NCBI RefSeq assembly: GCF_014764365.1 | Contig: NZ_CP061718.1 | Location: forward strand, 744,001-808,000 | Length of the DNA: 64,000 nucleotides | Source: Roseococcus microcysteis | GTDB lineage: Bacteria > Pseudomonadota > Alphaproteobacteria > Acetobacterales > Acetobacteraceae | Direction: 5' to 3' | In this document: one piece after another, positions 30,901-37,947 of the stretch | How the letters are laid out: each line of letters starts with the position of its first letter | Numbering within the stretch: the first letter of the stretch is position 1 | Program-made: the position numbers and the translations under genes | Notes under the pieces: model-generated | Databases searched by the model: none | The model's input: the letters and a program-made list of their open reading frames with translations, nothing else | Told to the model about the DNA's origin: nothing

Positions 30901-31929
30901 GTGGGCTTCCACGCCTTCCTGCAATTCCTGGCCGACCGCCAACTGGCCGAGGCCGCGCGCGGCGGGGCCGGGCTCTACCGTGACTTGGCCGTGGGCTCCG
31001 CCCCCGATGGCGCCGAGGCCTGGTGCCGCGCCCTGCCCACCTTGCGCGGCTTCTCCATGGGCGCGCCGCCGGACCCGCTGGGCCCGCAGGGCCAAGTCTG
31101 GGGCGTGCCGCCGCCCGACCCCGTGGCCTCGATGGAAGAGGGCCATGCGGGCTTCGCCGCCCTCATCCGCGCCAATATGCGCCACGCCGCCGCGCTGCGC
31201 ATTGACCATGTGCTGGGGCTGAAGCGTTTGTTCCTCGTGCCCGATGGCGCCCCGGCCTCGGAGGGCTGCTACCTGGCGCAGGACCTGCCCGGCCTGCTCG
31301 GCGAAATCCGGCTGGAAAGCCACCGCGCCGGCTGCGCCGTGGTGGGCGAGGATCTCGGCACCGTGCCCGAGGGCCTGCGCGAGGCGCTGGGCGAGGCTGG
31401 GCTGCTGTCCTACCGCGTGCTGTGGTTCGAGCGGGAGGGGCAGCGCTTCATTCCCCCCGCACGCTGGCCCGAGGCCGCCGTGGCCTGCGTCGCCACCCAT
31501 GACGTGCCGACGCTGGCCGGCTGGTGGGAGGGCGAGGACATCCGGGAACGGGAGGCGCTGGGTCTCTTCGACGCCGCCGCCGCCCGCGCGGCCCGCGCCG
31601 AGCGCGCCGCCGAGCGCACGCAACTGCTGGACGCCCTGGCCGCCTCCGGCCACCCCCTGCCCGCAGGCGCGGCCGACGGCCCCTTCACGCCCGATATCGC
31701 GGCCGCCATCCATGGGCACGTCGCGGCCACGCCCAGCGCGGTCCTGCTTGTGCAGGCTGAAGATCTGGCCGGAGAGCGCGTGGCGGTGAACCTGCCAGGG
31801 ACCGACCGGCAGCGGCCCAATTGGCGGCTGCGCCTTTCCGAAGATGGCGCGGGCCTTACCGCCACACCCATCGGGCGCGCCATCCTGGATGCGGTGCGGC
31901 GGGAGCGGGGCGCCTCACCAGCGGCGTGA
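27988..31929 (+). CDS. Fused glycogen debranching enzyme GlgX and 4-alpha-glucanotransferase MalQ
   Basis: A single 1313-residue frame joins two glycogen enzymes. Residues 1 to about 650 are GlgX: a short CBM48-like N-terminus, then a GH13 isoamylase barrel with nucleophile Asp315 (GFRLDL), acid Glu352 (IIAEPWDM) and Asp419 (VTAHDGF). Residues from about 655 are MalQ: an N-terminal helical domain, then a GH77 barrel from about 800 (FGATAQIYALR), with Asp1073 (RIDHVLG), Glu1121 (VVGEDLGT) and Asp1172 (THDVPT). All six catalytic acids are present, so both parts should be active. GlgX would trim branches and MalQ would recycle the released maltodextrins. The GTG start overlaps glgA by eight bases and has no strong ribosome binding site, so the exact start is uncertain. 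Confidence 0.92.
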   Translation: MAEALGATPGPKGLSVAIPAPGATALWLCLFEGEEEVARHRLTPGADEVFRGLIPGVGVGARYGLRAEGPASLGRFNPAKLLIDPWARALDRPQPFHASQFDTGVAPSAEDSAPHMAKAVVTADLPPLDWAPLPPRPQVIYEAHVRGLTMRHPEVPADIRGTFAALAHPAVIAHLQGLGVTHLELLPCAAWADERHLPALGLTNYWGYNPVAFLAPDPRLAPGGMAEVRAAVAALRAAGIGVLLDVVFNHTAESDAQGATLSLRGLGEAHWYRAGANQSGCGNVLALDRPWPLRLVMDALRHWAEGAGVDGFRLDLATTLGRREGHGFDPHAPLLAAMRQDPVLRTRRIIAEPWDMEAHSLGAFPPGWGEWNDSFRDDVRRFWRGDAGMAGRLATRLAGSSDLLPGRPGDSVNFVTAHDGFTLADLVSHAARHNLANGEFNRDGTADNLSWNHGVEGATEDPAIRARRANDARALLATLLLARGVPMLAMGDELGRGQGGNNNAYCQDNDISWLDWAKGDTALRDFTARLIAARLAHPALHATVPLTGEAQDGFRDVAWLTLTGEPLEGAAWERARSLMVALHHEGDRVVALFHRDEAAAVAHLPLPRWGHRWRLLADSAEPAREGEAASPLSIAPRSVVLLVEESRPARKAGAPEPALLGRLAEAAALAPIWHDVEGRRHLVPEGTLRALLGALGLPAETAAQARDSLARRMTVPLLPPHVAGITGQPTRLKVGTARRLTLALHLEGGERRELALLPQDGLVTLPPLPSGRHRLEHGTALCHLTIAPAQAVPPPPGRHFGATAQIYALRHARDQGLGDFTAVGELARALRAEGALWLGLSPPHALHLMDRARASPYQPSDRRFLEPFLIDVSRLASAQGLTWPGAGHQVDYDAAWAAKRAVLAAEWARVGAADPEFQAFRRAGGTALEDFATYGALAEHHGHGDPARWGAGLAHAHDRSVADFAARHADAVGFHAFLQFLADRQLAEAARGGAGLYRDLAVGSAPDGAEAWCRALPTLRGFSMGAPPDPLGPQGQVWGVPPPDPVASMEEGHAGFAALIRANMRHAAALRIDHVLGLKRLFLVPDGAPASEGCYLAQDLPGLLGEIRLESHRAGCAVVGEDLGTVPEGLREALGEAGLLSYRVLWFEREGQRFIPPARWPEAAVACVATHDVPTLAGWWEGEDIREREALGLFDAAAARAARAERAAERTQLLDALAASGHPLPAGAADGPFTPDIAAAIHGHVAATPSAVLLVQAEDLAGERVAVNLPGTDRQRPNWRLRLSEDGAGLTATPIGRAILDAVRRERGASPAA

Positions 31930-32511
31930 GGGCCCGCAATCCAGGTGAACGAAGCCATCGCGGCGATAGAGCCCTACGCCACCCACCTGCATATCGGCCG
32001 CCGCACGCGCCACGGCGAGCGAGTTGCGGTCCGGCAGGCGGCAATCCGCCGCCATGCCCGACATGTGCAGCGAGGCGGTGGAGACCCGCCGCGACTGCCG
32101 AGCGCGGGCCGCATTGGTCTCGGGCGCGCGGTAGCCGCTGACCACCTCCCAGGTGGCGTCGGAATTCAACCGGCCCTGGACCCCCACCAGCACGTCGAAG
32201 AGGCGCGGGTCCATGGGCGTCGCTTCCTGCGCGCCCGGGTCACGCATCACCCAGTCGAGCTGTTGCAGGGCGCTGCGGTCGTAATGACCGTCACGCCAGT
32301 AGATGCCGGAGAAGCTCTCGCCGGTCTGCATGCGGCGCAGACTGATGCGGCGGGTGCTGCCGGCCACAGCCTGGGCCAAGGCGGGGCTGGCCAGCGGCGC
32401 GGTGGCCAGCGCCAGCGCGCCGCCCAACATGGCACGGCGGCCCAGCACGGGTTCGCAGGAGACCCCCTCCAGCCCCTCGCAGGCCGGGCACGAATGCGCA
32501 AAGAGCCGCAT
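31915..32511 (-). CDS. DUF882 (peptidase M15-like, YcbK-type) exported protein
   Basis: A 198-residue protein with the DUF882/YcbK fold related to D,D- and L,D-carboxypeptidases of the M15 family. Metal-site stretches are SGYRAPETNAA, LHMSGMAADCRL and FVHLDCGPSRRW at the extreme C-terminus. A GRRAMLGGALALA segment at about residues 24-36, then APLASPALAQA, looks like a twin-arginine-type signal. It follows an unusual 23-residue lead with three cysteines (HSCPACEGLEGVSC), which may be a wrong start or a real feature. The gene begins two bases after the L,D-transpeptidase stop; both probably act on peptidoglycan. Its stop overlaps the GlgX-MalQ end by 15 bases in the convergent orientation. Confidence 0.82.
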   Translation of the reverse strand: MRLFAHSCPACEGLEGVSCEPVLGRRAMLGGALALATAPLASPALAQAVAGSTRRISLRRMQTGESFSGIYWRDGHYDRSALQQLDWVMRDPGAQEATPMDPRLFDVLVGVQGRLNSDATWEVVSGYRAPETNAARARQSRRVSTASLHMSGMAADCRLPDRNSLAVARAAADMQVGGVGLYRRDGFVHLDCGPSRRW

Positions 32512-32513
32512 GC

Positions 32514-34031
32514 TCAGCCCCGCGAGGCCAGGGGCACGCCATCGCGCGCGGGCGCGGCCATGGCACGGGCATAGGCGGCATCCAGCCCGTAGATGTCCTG
32601 TCGGATCCGGACCTCGTTCCCCCGCACCATCACCGTGTCGTAGTGCAACCGGATGGGCAGGGTGCGGCGCAGCGCGATCACGATGGTCTGCCGGCTGTCC
32701 AGCACGCGGTCGGCCCGTGCCTGGTCCCAGCCCCCATTGCCGGAGAGCAGCAGCAGCAACAGGTCCATCGGGCGTTCCAGCCGGATGCAGCCCGAGGAGA
32801 AGGCGCGGTCCGTCATGCGGAAGAGGTGACGGTCCGGCGTGTCGTGCAGGAAGATGTCGTCCCGGTTCGGCATGATGAACTTCAGCCGGCCGAGCGCATT
32901 CGCATCCCCCGCATCCTGGCGGATGAAATAGGGGAAGCGGTCGGGGCGGATGGCGTGCCAGTCCACCGACATGGGGTCCACCTCGACCGTCTCGCCCGCC
33001 ACGCGCTGGAAGATGCGGAAGCCCCGCTGCGCCACCGCCTGAGGGTCGCGCCGCAGCCGCGGCAGCAAATCCTGCGCGGCGTTGCGCTGGGGCACGCCCC
33101 AGGGCGGGTTGAACTGCACGGAGGTCAGCCGCGTGGTGATCATGGGCGTGGCGCGGTCGGCCCGGCCCACGATCACGACCATGTCCATCAGCGTCCGCCC
33201 CTCCTCGATCACGGCCAGGCGGAAATCGGGGATGTTCACGTCCACATGCCGCTCGCGCGGGGCGGGGGCTTCGGCGCGGCGCATGTCGAGGGCGACGCGG
33301 AGCTGGTCCACCAGCTCCTGCGGGGTGCGGTTCAGCGCGGCCATGGTGCCACCGCCCACCCGGCCATCGGCCTCCAGCCCCGCCTGGGCCTGGAAGCGGC
33401 GCACGGCGTCGGCAAGCTTCGCATCGAAGAGATCGCCATCGCCCGGGTCGGCGGCGAAGACGGGGTCGGTCGCGGCGAGGCGCGCGCGCAGGGCGGGCAC
33501 CCGGACCGCGTCCGACCGGCCCGTCTCCAGCACCCGGCCATTGCCGCGCGGCACGCTGCCCCAGCCCGTCTCGGCCCGCAGCCGCGCCGCGGCCAGCGCG
33601 GATTTGAGCGGCAGGGTGCCCGGCGCCCGGTGGGCCGCGGCGTCAATGACGGCGGCGGGTTCCTCGGCGGCGGCGATCCGCTCGAACCAGGTGGCGAGCG
33701 CGGCGGGGTCGGCGCTGCGGCGTAGATCCACACGGCCCGGCAATTGCGTGACCCGCCCCTGCACCAGGTCGGTCAGCGCGCCGGCGGCGGCATTGGCGAC
33801 GGCGTAGGGGTCCTGCGCGCGCACGGCGTCGAGCCCATACCAGCCGGGGTTCAGACCATCCTCGTCGAGGCGCAGCAGCCTCTCGCCCAGCCGGCGCAGC
33901 GCCTCTGGCGAGGCGGTGAGCGTGCGTGTGCCCTCGGGCGGCGCCATGGGGGCCATGACGGGCCGATTGGTGGCGGCGGCGGGACCGGCGATCAGCGCGG
34001 CCAGGCCACCCAGCAAGAGGCGACGTTCCAT
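32514..34031 (-). CDS. L,D-transpeptidase, YcbB (LdtD)-like
   Basis: A 505-residue exported enzyme that forms 3-3 cross-links in peptidoglycan. A signal peptide (MERRLLLGGLAALIAG) is followed by a long N-terminal region, a peptidoglycan-binding domain at about residues 200-260 (FDAKLADAVRRFQAQAGL) and a YkuD catalytic domain. Its active site is SSGCIRLERP, with Cys415 and an upstream His in FLHDTPDRHLF. The large N-terminal domain with an internal PG-binding module matches the YcbB/LdtD group rather than small Ldts. The ATG at 34031 is chosen because the signal peptide begins there; no strong ribosome binding site is evident. It forms a two-gene unit with the DUF882 gene. Confidence 0.87.
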   Translation of the reverse strand: MERRLLLGGLAALIAGPAAATNRPVMAPMAPPEGTRTLTASPEALRRLGERLLRLDEDGLNPGWYGLDAVRAQDPYAVANAAAGALTDLVQGRVTQLPGRVDLRRSADPAALATWFERIAAAEEPAAVIDAAAHRAPGTLPLKSALAAARLRAETGWGSVPRGNGRVLETGRSDAVRVPALRARLAATDPVFAADPGDGDLFDAKLADAVRRFQAQAGLEADGRVGGGTMAALNRTPQELVDQLRVALDMRRAEAPAPRERHVDVNIPDFRLAVIEEGRTLMDMVVIVGRADRATPMITTRLTSVQFNPPWGVPQRNAAQDLLPRLRRDPQAVAQRGFRIFQRVAGETVEVDPMSVDWHAIRPDRFPYFIRQDAGDANALGRLKFIMPNRDDIFLHDTPDRHLFRMTDRAFSSGCIRLERPMDLLLLLLSGNGGWDQARADRVLDSRQTIVIALRRTLPIRLHYDTVMVRGNEVRIRQDIYGLDAAYARAMAAPARDGVPLASRG

Positions 34032-34159
34032 GCGGGTGGTCTTACACCCCCCCGCCGCCCCCGCCAAGCGCGGACTGCCCGTCCGACGCGGCAAGCGCCC
34101 GCGCACCCAAGGAAATTCGGCGGTTGACCCGGGGGCCGGGGCCGGGCGAGCCTTCCTCC

Positions 34160-35485
34160 ATGAGCCCGCTCGACGCCCCCGAACGCCGCAACAGCGACCT
34201 CGACGCCGCCCTGGCCGAGGCCCGCACCCTCTATGCCAAGGCGCGGCCCGCCAGTGCCGAAGCGCACCAGGCCGCCCAGGCCGTGATGCCCGGGGGCAGC
34301 ACGCGCTCGGTGCTGTTCTGGACCCCCTTCCCCATCAGCATGGCGCGCGGCGAGGGCGCGCGGCTGTGGGATGCGGACGGCCTGGAGTACCGGGATTTCC
34401 TGGGCGAGTACACGGCCGGGCTGTTCGGCCACAGCGAGCGCCGCATCCTCGCCGCGGCCCAGGCCGCCATGGCGCGCGGCATCAACCTTGCGGCCGCCGG
34501 CCGGGACGAGGCCGCCTTCGCGGGCCTGGTGTGCGCCCGCTTCCCGTCGGTGGAACGGGTGCGCTTCACCAATTCGGGCACCGAGGCCAACATCATGGCG
34601 CTGGCCACCGCCCGCGCCTTCACCGGCCGCACCGACATGATGGTGGCGCGCGGCGCCTATCACGGCGGCGTGCTGACCTTCGCCAAGGAACGCAGCGCGG
34701 TAAACCTGCCGGTGCCCACGCGCTTCATGGACTACAACGACCCTGAGGGCGCCGCCGCCGCCATCCGCGCGGCGGGCGATGCGCTGGCGGCCGTGCTGGT
34801 CGAGCCCATGCTGGGCTCGGGCGGCTGCATCCCGGCGAGCCGCGAATTCCTGGCCGCGCTGCGCGAGGCCTGCGCGGAGACGGGGGCCGTGCTCATCTTC
34901 GACGAGGTGATGACCAGCCGCCACGGACCCGGCGGCATGCAGGCGCGGCATGGCATCACGCCCGACATGACCACGCTCGGCAAATACATCGCGGGCGGCT
35001 TCAACGTGGGCGCCTTCGGTGGCCGCGCCGACATCATGGATGTGTTCAACGGCCACCGCGCCAATGCCCTGCCCCATGCCGGCACCTTCAACAACAATGT
35101 CTGGTCCATGGCGGCGGGGCGGGTGGCGCTGGGGGAGATCTTTACCGGCGAGGCCGCGGAAGCCCTTTTCGCCCGCGGCGAGACCCTGCGCGCGCGGCTC
35201 AACGCCGCCTGCGCCGAAGCCGGCCTGCCCATGCAGTTCACCGGCGCGGGCAGCATGATGACGGTGCATTTCCGCGCCGGCGCCATCACCGCGCCCTACA
35301 CCTCCACGCCGGAGGATGAGCAGCGGCGGGAACTGTTTTTCCTCGATATGCTGGCGGCCGGCATCTATGTGGCGCGGCGCGGGATGATCAGCCTGTCGCT
35401 GCCACTGTCCGATGCGGACCTGGATGCGCTGGTCGAGGCGGTGCGGGAATTCCTGGCCGCACGGGGGCAGGTGCTGCGCCAGTAA
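34160..35485 (+). CDS. Class III aminotransferase (glutamate-1-semialdehyde mutase-like)
   Basis: A 441-residue PLP enzyme of aminotransferase class III. The cofactor lysine lies in TTLGKYIAGGFNVGAFGG. Other family markers are PGGSTRSVL, SGTEANIMA, ARGAYHGG and LIFDEVMTS. Overall it resembles glutamate-1-semialdehyde 2,1-aminomutases but differs from HemL (which has GKIIGGGLPVGA), so it is more likely an uncharacterised relative that transaminates an amino acid or amine. The gene is isolated, with a short intergenic region to a small membrane-protein gene. The chosen ATG has no obvious ribosome binding site. Confidence 0.85.
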   Translation: MSPLDAPERRNSDLDAALAEARTLYAKARPASAEAHQAAQAVMPGGSTRSVLFWTPFPISMARGEGARLWDADGLEYRDFLGEYTAGLFGHSERRILAAAQAAMARGINLAAAGRDEAAFAGLVCARFPSVERVRFTNSGTEANIMALATARAFTGRTDMMVARGAYHGGVLTFAKERSAVNLPVPTRFMDYNDPEGAAAAIRAAGDALAAVLVEPMLGSGGCIPASREFLAALREACAETGAVLIFDEVMTSRHGPGGMQARHGITPDMTTLGKYIAGGFNVGAFGGRADIMDVFNGHRANALPHAGTFNNNVWSMAAGRVALGEIFTGEAAEALFARGETLRARLNAACAEAGLPMQFTGAGSMMTVHFRAGAITAPYTSTPEDEQRRELFFLDMLAAGIYVARRGMISLSLPLSDADLDALVEAVREFLAARGQVLRQ

Positions 35486-35512
35486 CGCAACCTTGAGTTG
35501 ATCACCGCCAGG

Positions 35513-35698
35513 TCAACTGATGATCCAGCCGACCACGACCACCAGGCCGATCAGGATCCCGGCCGCACGCATCAGCACCCAGAATTCGCCGCCCTGCACT
35601 TCCTCGTCCAGACGGGCAGATGACAGGGCACGCGGCGTAGGTTGGGGTTTTTTCCTAGCCTTGTCCGTAACTTGATTCGCGACATTGTGATTGACCAT
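35513..35698 (-). CDS. Small predicted membrane protein, 61 residues
   Basis: A 61-residue protein with a basic, polar N-terminal half (KARKKPQPTPRALSSARLDEE) and one C-terminal hydrophobic segment (ILIGLVVVVGWIIS), so it is probably a single-pass, tail-anchored inner-membrane protein. A clear GAGGAG site seven bases upstream supports the ATG at 35698 over an ATG six bases earlier that is too close to it. I do not recognise a family. It is flanked by the convergent aminotransferase gene and the divergent acyl-CoA synthetase, so no functional link can be inferred. The real gene status rests on the ribosome binding site, TM segment and good codon bias. Confidence 0.6.
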   Translation of the reverse strand: MVNHNVANQVTDKARKKPQPTPRALSSARLDEEVQGGEFWVLMRAAGILIGLVVVVGWIIS

Positions 35699-35873
35699 GA
35701 CCATTCTCCTCGGGGCAGGAGTGGCTCGCCGTCATGGGCGCATGCAGAAGGTGGCGCGACTGGCCTAAGCTTGACAAGGGCGAAATGTTTCGGCGTGCTT
35801 CATCAAGCACTTGACGGGTCTGATGCAACGCCTTTGCAGAAATAAATCATAGATTCCCCGGAGACGACCCGCC
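35699..35873. other. Intergenic spacer with a small hairpin
   Basis: The spacer between the divergent small membrane protein and the acyl-CoA synthetase holds TTGACA at about 35771 and a perfect short hairpin, GTGCTT-CATC-AAGCAC (35796-35811). The hairpin has no adjoining T-tract. An operator or promoter region is likely, but I cannot name the regulator, and no convincing -10 box is visible. Confidence 0.3.
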
Positions 35874-37364
35874 ATGACCAGCGCCCTGATCTTCGAACGG
35901 CAGAGCATCCCGGGCGAGGCGCTGGATCGGCGCGGGGCCGCGCTGGCCGGAGGGTTGCGGGGGCTCGGCCTCAAGGAAAATGACGCGGTGGCGGTGCTGC
36001 TGCGCAACGGGCCGGTCTGGGCGGATGTGATCCTCGCCTGCAGGATCGGCGGCACCTACTACGCCGCGCTGAACTGGCACCTGACCCCGCCCGAGATCGC
36101 CTTCATCCTGGCCGACAGCGGGGCCAAGGCGCTGATCGCGGACGCGGCGCTGCTGCCCGCCTTGCGCGAGATCCTCCCGCCCGGCCTGCCGGTCCTGGCG
36201 GTGGGCGGGGCGGAGGGCGCGCTGGATTATGAGACCTGGCTCGCCGCCCAGCCCCCCTATGCCGGCCCCCCCGCCAGTCCGCGCGGGCAGATGGGCTATA
36301 CCTCCGGCATCACCGGCCGGCCGAAGGGCGTGCGGCGCCTGCCCATCCCGCTCGGTGAACTGCCGGCCCGCCAGGCGCGGATGCGCCGCGTGGTGGAGGA
36401 GACGCTGGGGGTGACGGAGGGCAGCCGCGTGCTGGTCTCGGCCCCGCTCTACCATGCCGGGCCCACCGTGATCGCGCAGAACGCCCTGGCCTTCGGCGAC
36501 CTCCTGGTGCTGGCGCCGCGCTTCGACGCGGAGGAAACGCTGGCGCTGATCGAGCGCCACCGCATCACCACCGTCTATCTCGTGCCCGTGATGTATGTCC
36601 GGCTGCTGCGCCTGCCGCCGGAGGTGCGGGCGCGCTACGACATTTCCTCGCTGAAGGTCGTGGCCTCCACCGGCGCCCCCTGCGCGCCCGAGGTCAAGCG
36701 CGCCATGATCGAATGGTTCGGCCCCATCATCACCGAGACCTATGCCAGCACCGAGACCGGCATGCTGACCGCCTGCCGCGCGGAGGACAGCCTGGCCCGC
36801 CCCGGCACGGCGGGCCGCCCCGTGGCCGATGTCACGCTGCGCATCCTGGATGAGGAAGGCCGCCCCTGCCCGCCCGGCGTCGTGGGCCGCATCTATGCCC
36901 GCAACCACGCCTATCCGGACTGGACCTACCACAACAACCCGGAAGCGCGGGCGGCCGTGGAGCATGAGGGCCTCTTCACCCTGGGCGACATGGGCTGGCT
37001 GGACGGCGACGGCTTCCTCTACGTGGCCGACCGCGCCTCGGACATGGTGATCTCGGGCGGCGTGAACATCTACCCGGCCGAGATCGAGGCCGCGCTGCTG
37101 CGCCAGCCGGCCGTGCTGGATTGCGCCGTCTTCGGCGTGCCAGACGAGGAATATGGGGAGAGGCTGCACGCCGTGGTGCAGCTCGAAGCCGGGGCGGCGC
37201 TGGACGCGGCGGCCTTGCAGGAGGGGCTGCGCGGGGTTTTGGCCGGCTTCAAGGTGCCCCGCAGCTACGAGGCGGTGGAGGCCATGCCGCGCGACCCCAA
37301 TGGCAAGCTGCTGAAGCGCAAGCTGCGCGCACCCTTCTGGGAAGGCCGCGCGCGGGCGGTCTAG
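35874..37364 (+). CDS. AMP-dependent acyl-CoA synthetase
   Basis: A 496-residue ANL-superfamily adenylate-forming enzyme that would activate a carboxylic acid as its CoA thioester. The phosphate-binding loop is YTSGITGRPKG, the second motif is ETYASTETGM, then YVADRASDMVISGGVNIYPAE and the catalytic lysine near the end in DPNGKLLKRKL. The N-terminus is slightly short compared with typical family members (around 510-550). The substrate is not predictable; fatty or aromatic acids are possible. A GGAG lies about 12 bases before the ATG. The stop overlaps the convergent copZ stop (CTAG). Confidence 0.9.
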   Translation: MTSALIFERQSIPGEALDRRGAALAGGLRGLGLKENDAVAVLLRNGPVWADVILACRIGGTYYAALNWHLTPPEIAFILADSGAKALIADAALLPALREILPPGLPVLAVGGAEGALDYETWLAAQPPYAGPPASPRGQMGYTSGITGRPKGVRRLPIPLGELPARQARMRRVVEETLGVTEGSRVLVSAPLYHAGPTVIAQNALAFGDLLVLAPRFDAEETLALIERHRITTVYLVPVMYVRLLRLPPEVRARYDISSLKVVASTGAPCAPEVKRAMIEWFGPIITETYASTETGMLTACRAEDSLARPGTAGRPVADVTLRILDEEGRPCPPGVVGRIYARNHAYPDWTYHNNPEARAAVEHEGLFTLGDMGWLDGDGFLYVADRASDMVISGGVNIYPAEIEAALLRQPAVLDCAVFGVPDEEYGERLHAVVQLEAGAALDAAALQEGLRGVLAGFKVPRSYEAVEAMPRDPNGKLLKRKLRAPFWEGRARAV

Positions 37365-37561
37365 CCTGTCACCTTGTAGCCCTCGCCCTCGATGGCGGCG
37401 ACCATCGCCAGGCGGTCCAGCACCGTCTCGGCGCGCACAAGCCCGCCCTCCAGCGTCACCGCCACCTGGGCCGCGGGGTCGCGCGCCTGGATGGCCTCGG
37501 TTACGGCGCGCACGCAATGGCCGCAGGTCAGGCCCTGCACCGTCAGTTCCATGGTGGCCAT
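37361..37561 (-). CDS. copZ: Copper chaperone CopZ-like (HMA domain)
   Basis: A 66-residue heavy-metal-associated domain protein with the metal site GLTCGHC (Cys13, Cys16). CopZ-type proteins carry cytosolic Cu(I) to the exporter and sensor. It begins two bases after the stop of the CueR-like regulator, the third gene of the copA-cueR-copZ unit. A second in-frame ATG three codons later is an alternative start. Confidence 0.88.
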   Translation of the reverse strand: MATMELTVQGLTCGHCVRAVTEAIQARDPAAQVAVTLEGGLVRAETVLDRLAMVAAIEGEGYKVTG

Positions 37562-37563
37562 GC

Positions 37564-37947
37564 TCAGCTCTCCAGATGTTCGATGATGGGGCATTCGGGC
37601 CGCGTATTGCCCTGGCAGGCCCGCGCCAGATGCCGCAGCGAGGCCGCGACGGCCTGGAGCGAGCGCGCCTTCTCCTCCAGCGCCTCGACATGGGACAGCG
37701 CGATGCGCTGCACCTCGGCACTTTTGCGCCCGCTGTCCTGCCACAGCGCGAGCAGCCGCTTCACCTCGGAGAGGGGGAAGGCCAGTTCCCGCGCATGCCG
37801 GATGAAGCGCAGCACCGACACGTCCTGCTCGGTGTAGGCGCGGTAATTGTTCATCCGCCGCTCGGGCCGCACCAGGCCCAGCGTCTCGTAGTGGCGGATC
37901 ATCTTGGCGCTGACGCCGCTCGCGGCCGCCGCCTCGCCGATGTTCAT
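37564..37947 (-). CDS. cueR: MerR-family copper efflux regulator CueR
   Basis: A 127-residue regulator beginning [21 protein letters not shown], the MerR helix-turn-helix. Cys111 and Cys119 in [11 protein letters not shown] correspond to the Cu(I) ligands at 112 and 120 of the E. coli protein, and a Ser at 76 sits where monovalent-metal sensors have Ser77. It should activate copA and copZ when cytosolic Cu(I) or Ag(I) rises. It is located inside the copA-cueR-copZ operon, overlapping copA by four bases. Two candidate operators lie at 40317-40366. Confidence 0.93.
   Translation of the reverse strand: MNIGEAAAASGVSAKMIRHYETLGLVRPERRMNNYRAYTEQDVSVLRFIRHARELAFPLSEVKRLLALWQDSGRKSAEVQRIALSHVEALEEKARSLQAVAASLRHLARACQGNTRPECPIIEHLES

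Noticed and set aside
35496-35518. Six-pair inverted repeat AGTTGA/TCAACT after the aminotransferase gene
   Set aside because: The stem is short and has no T-tract, so it is too weak to call a terminator.
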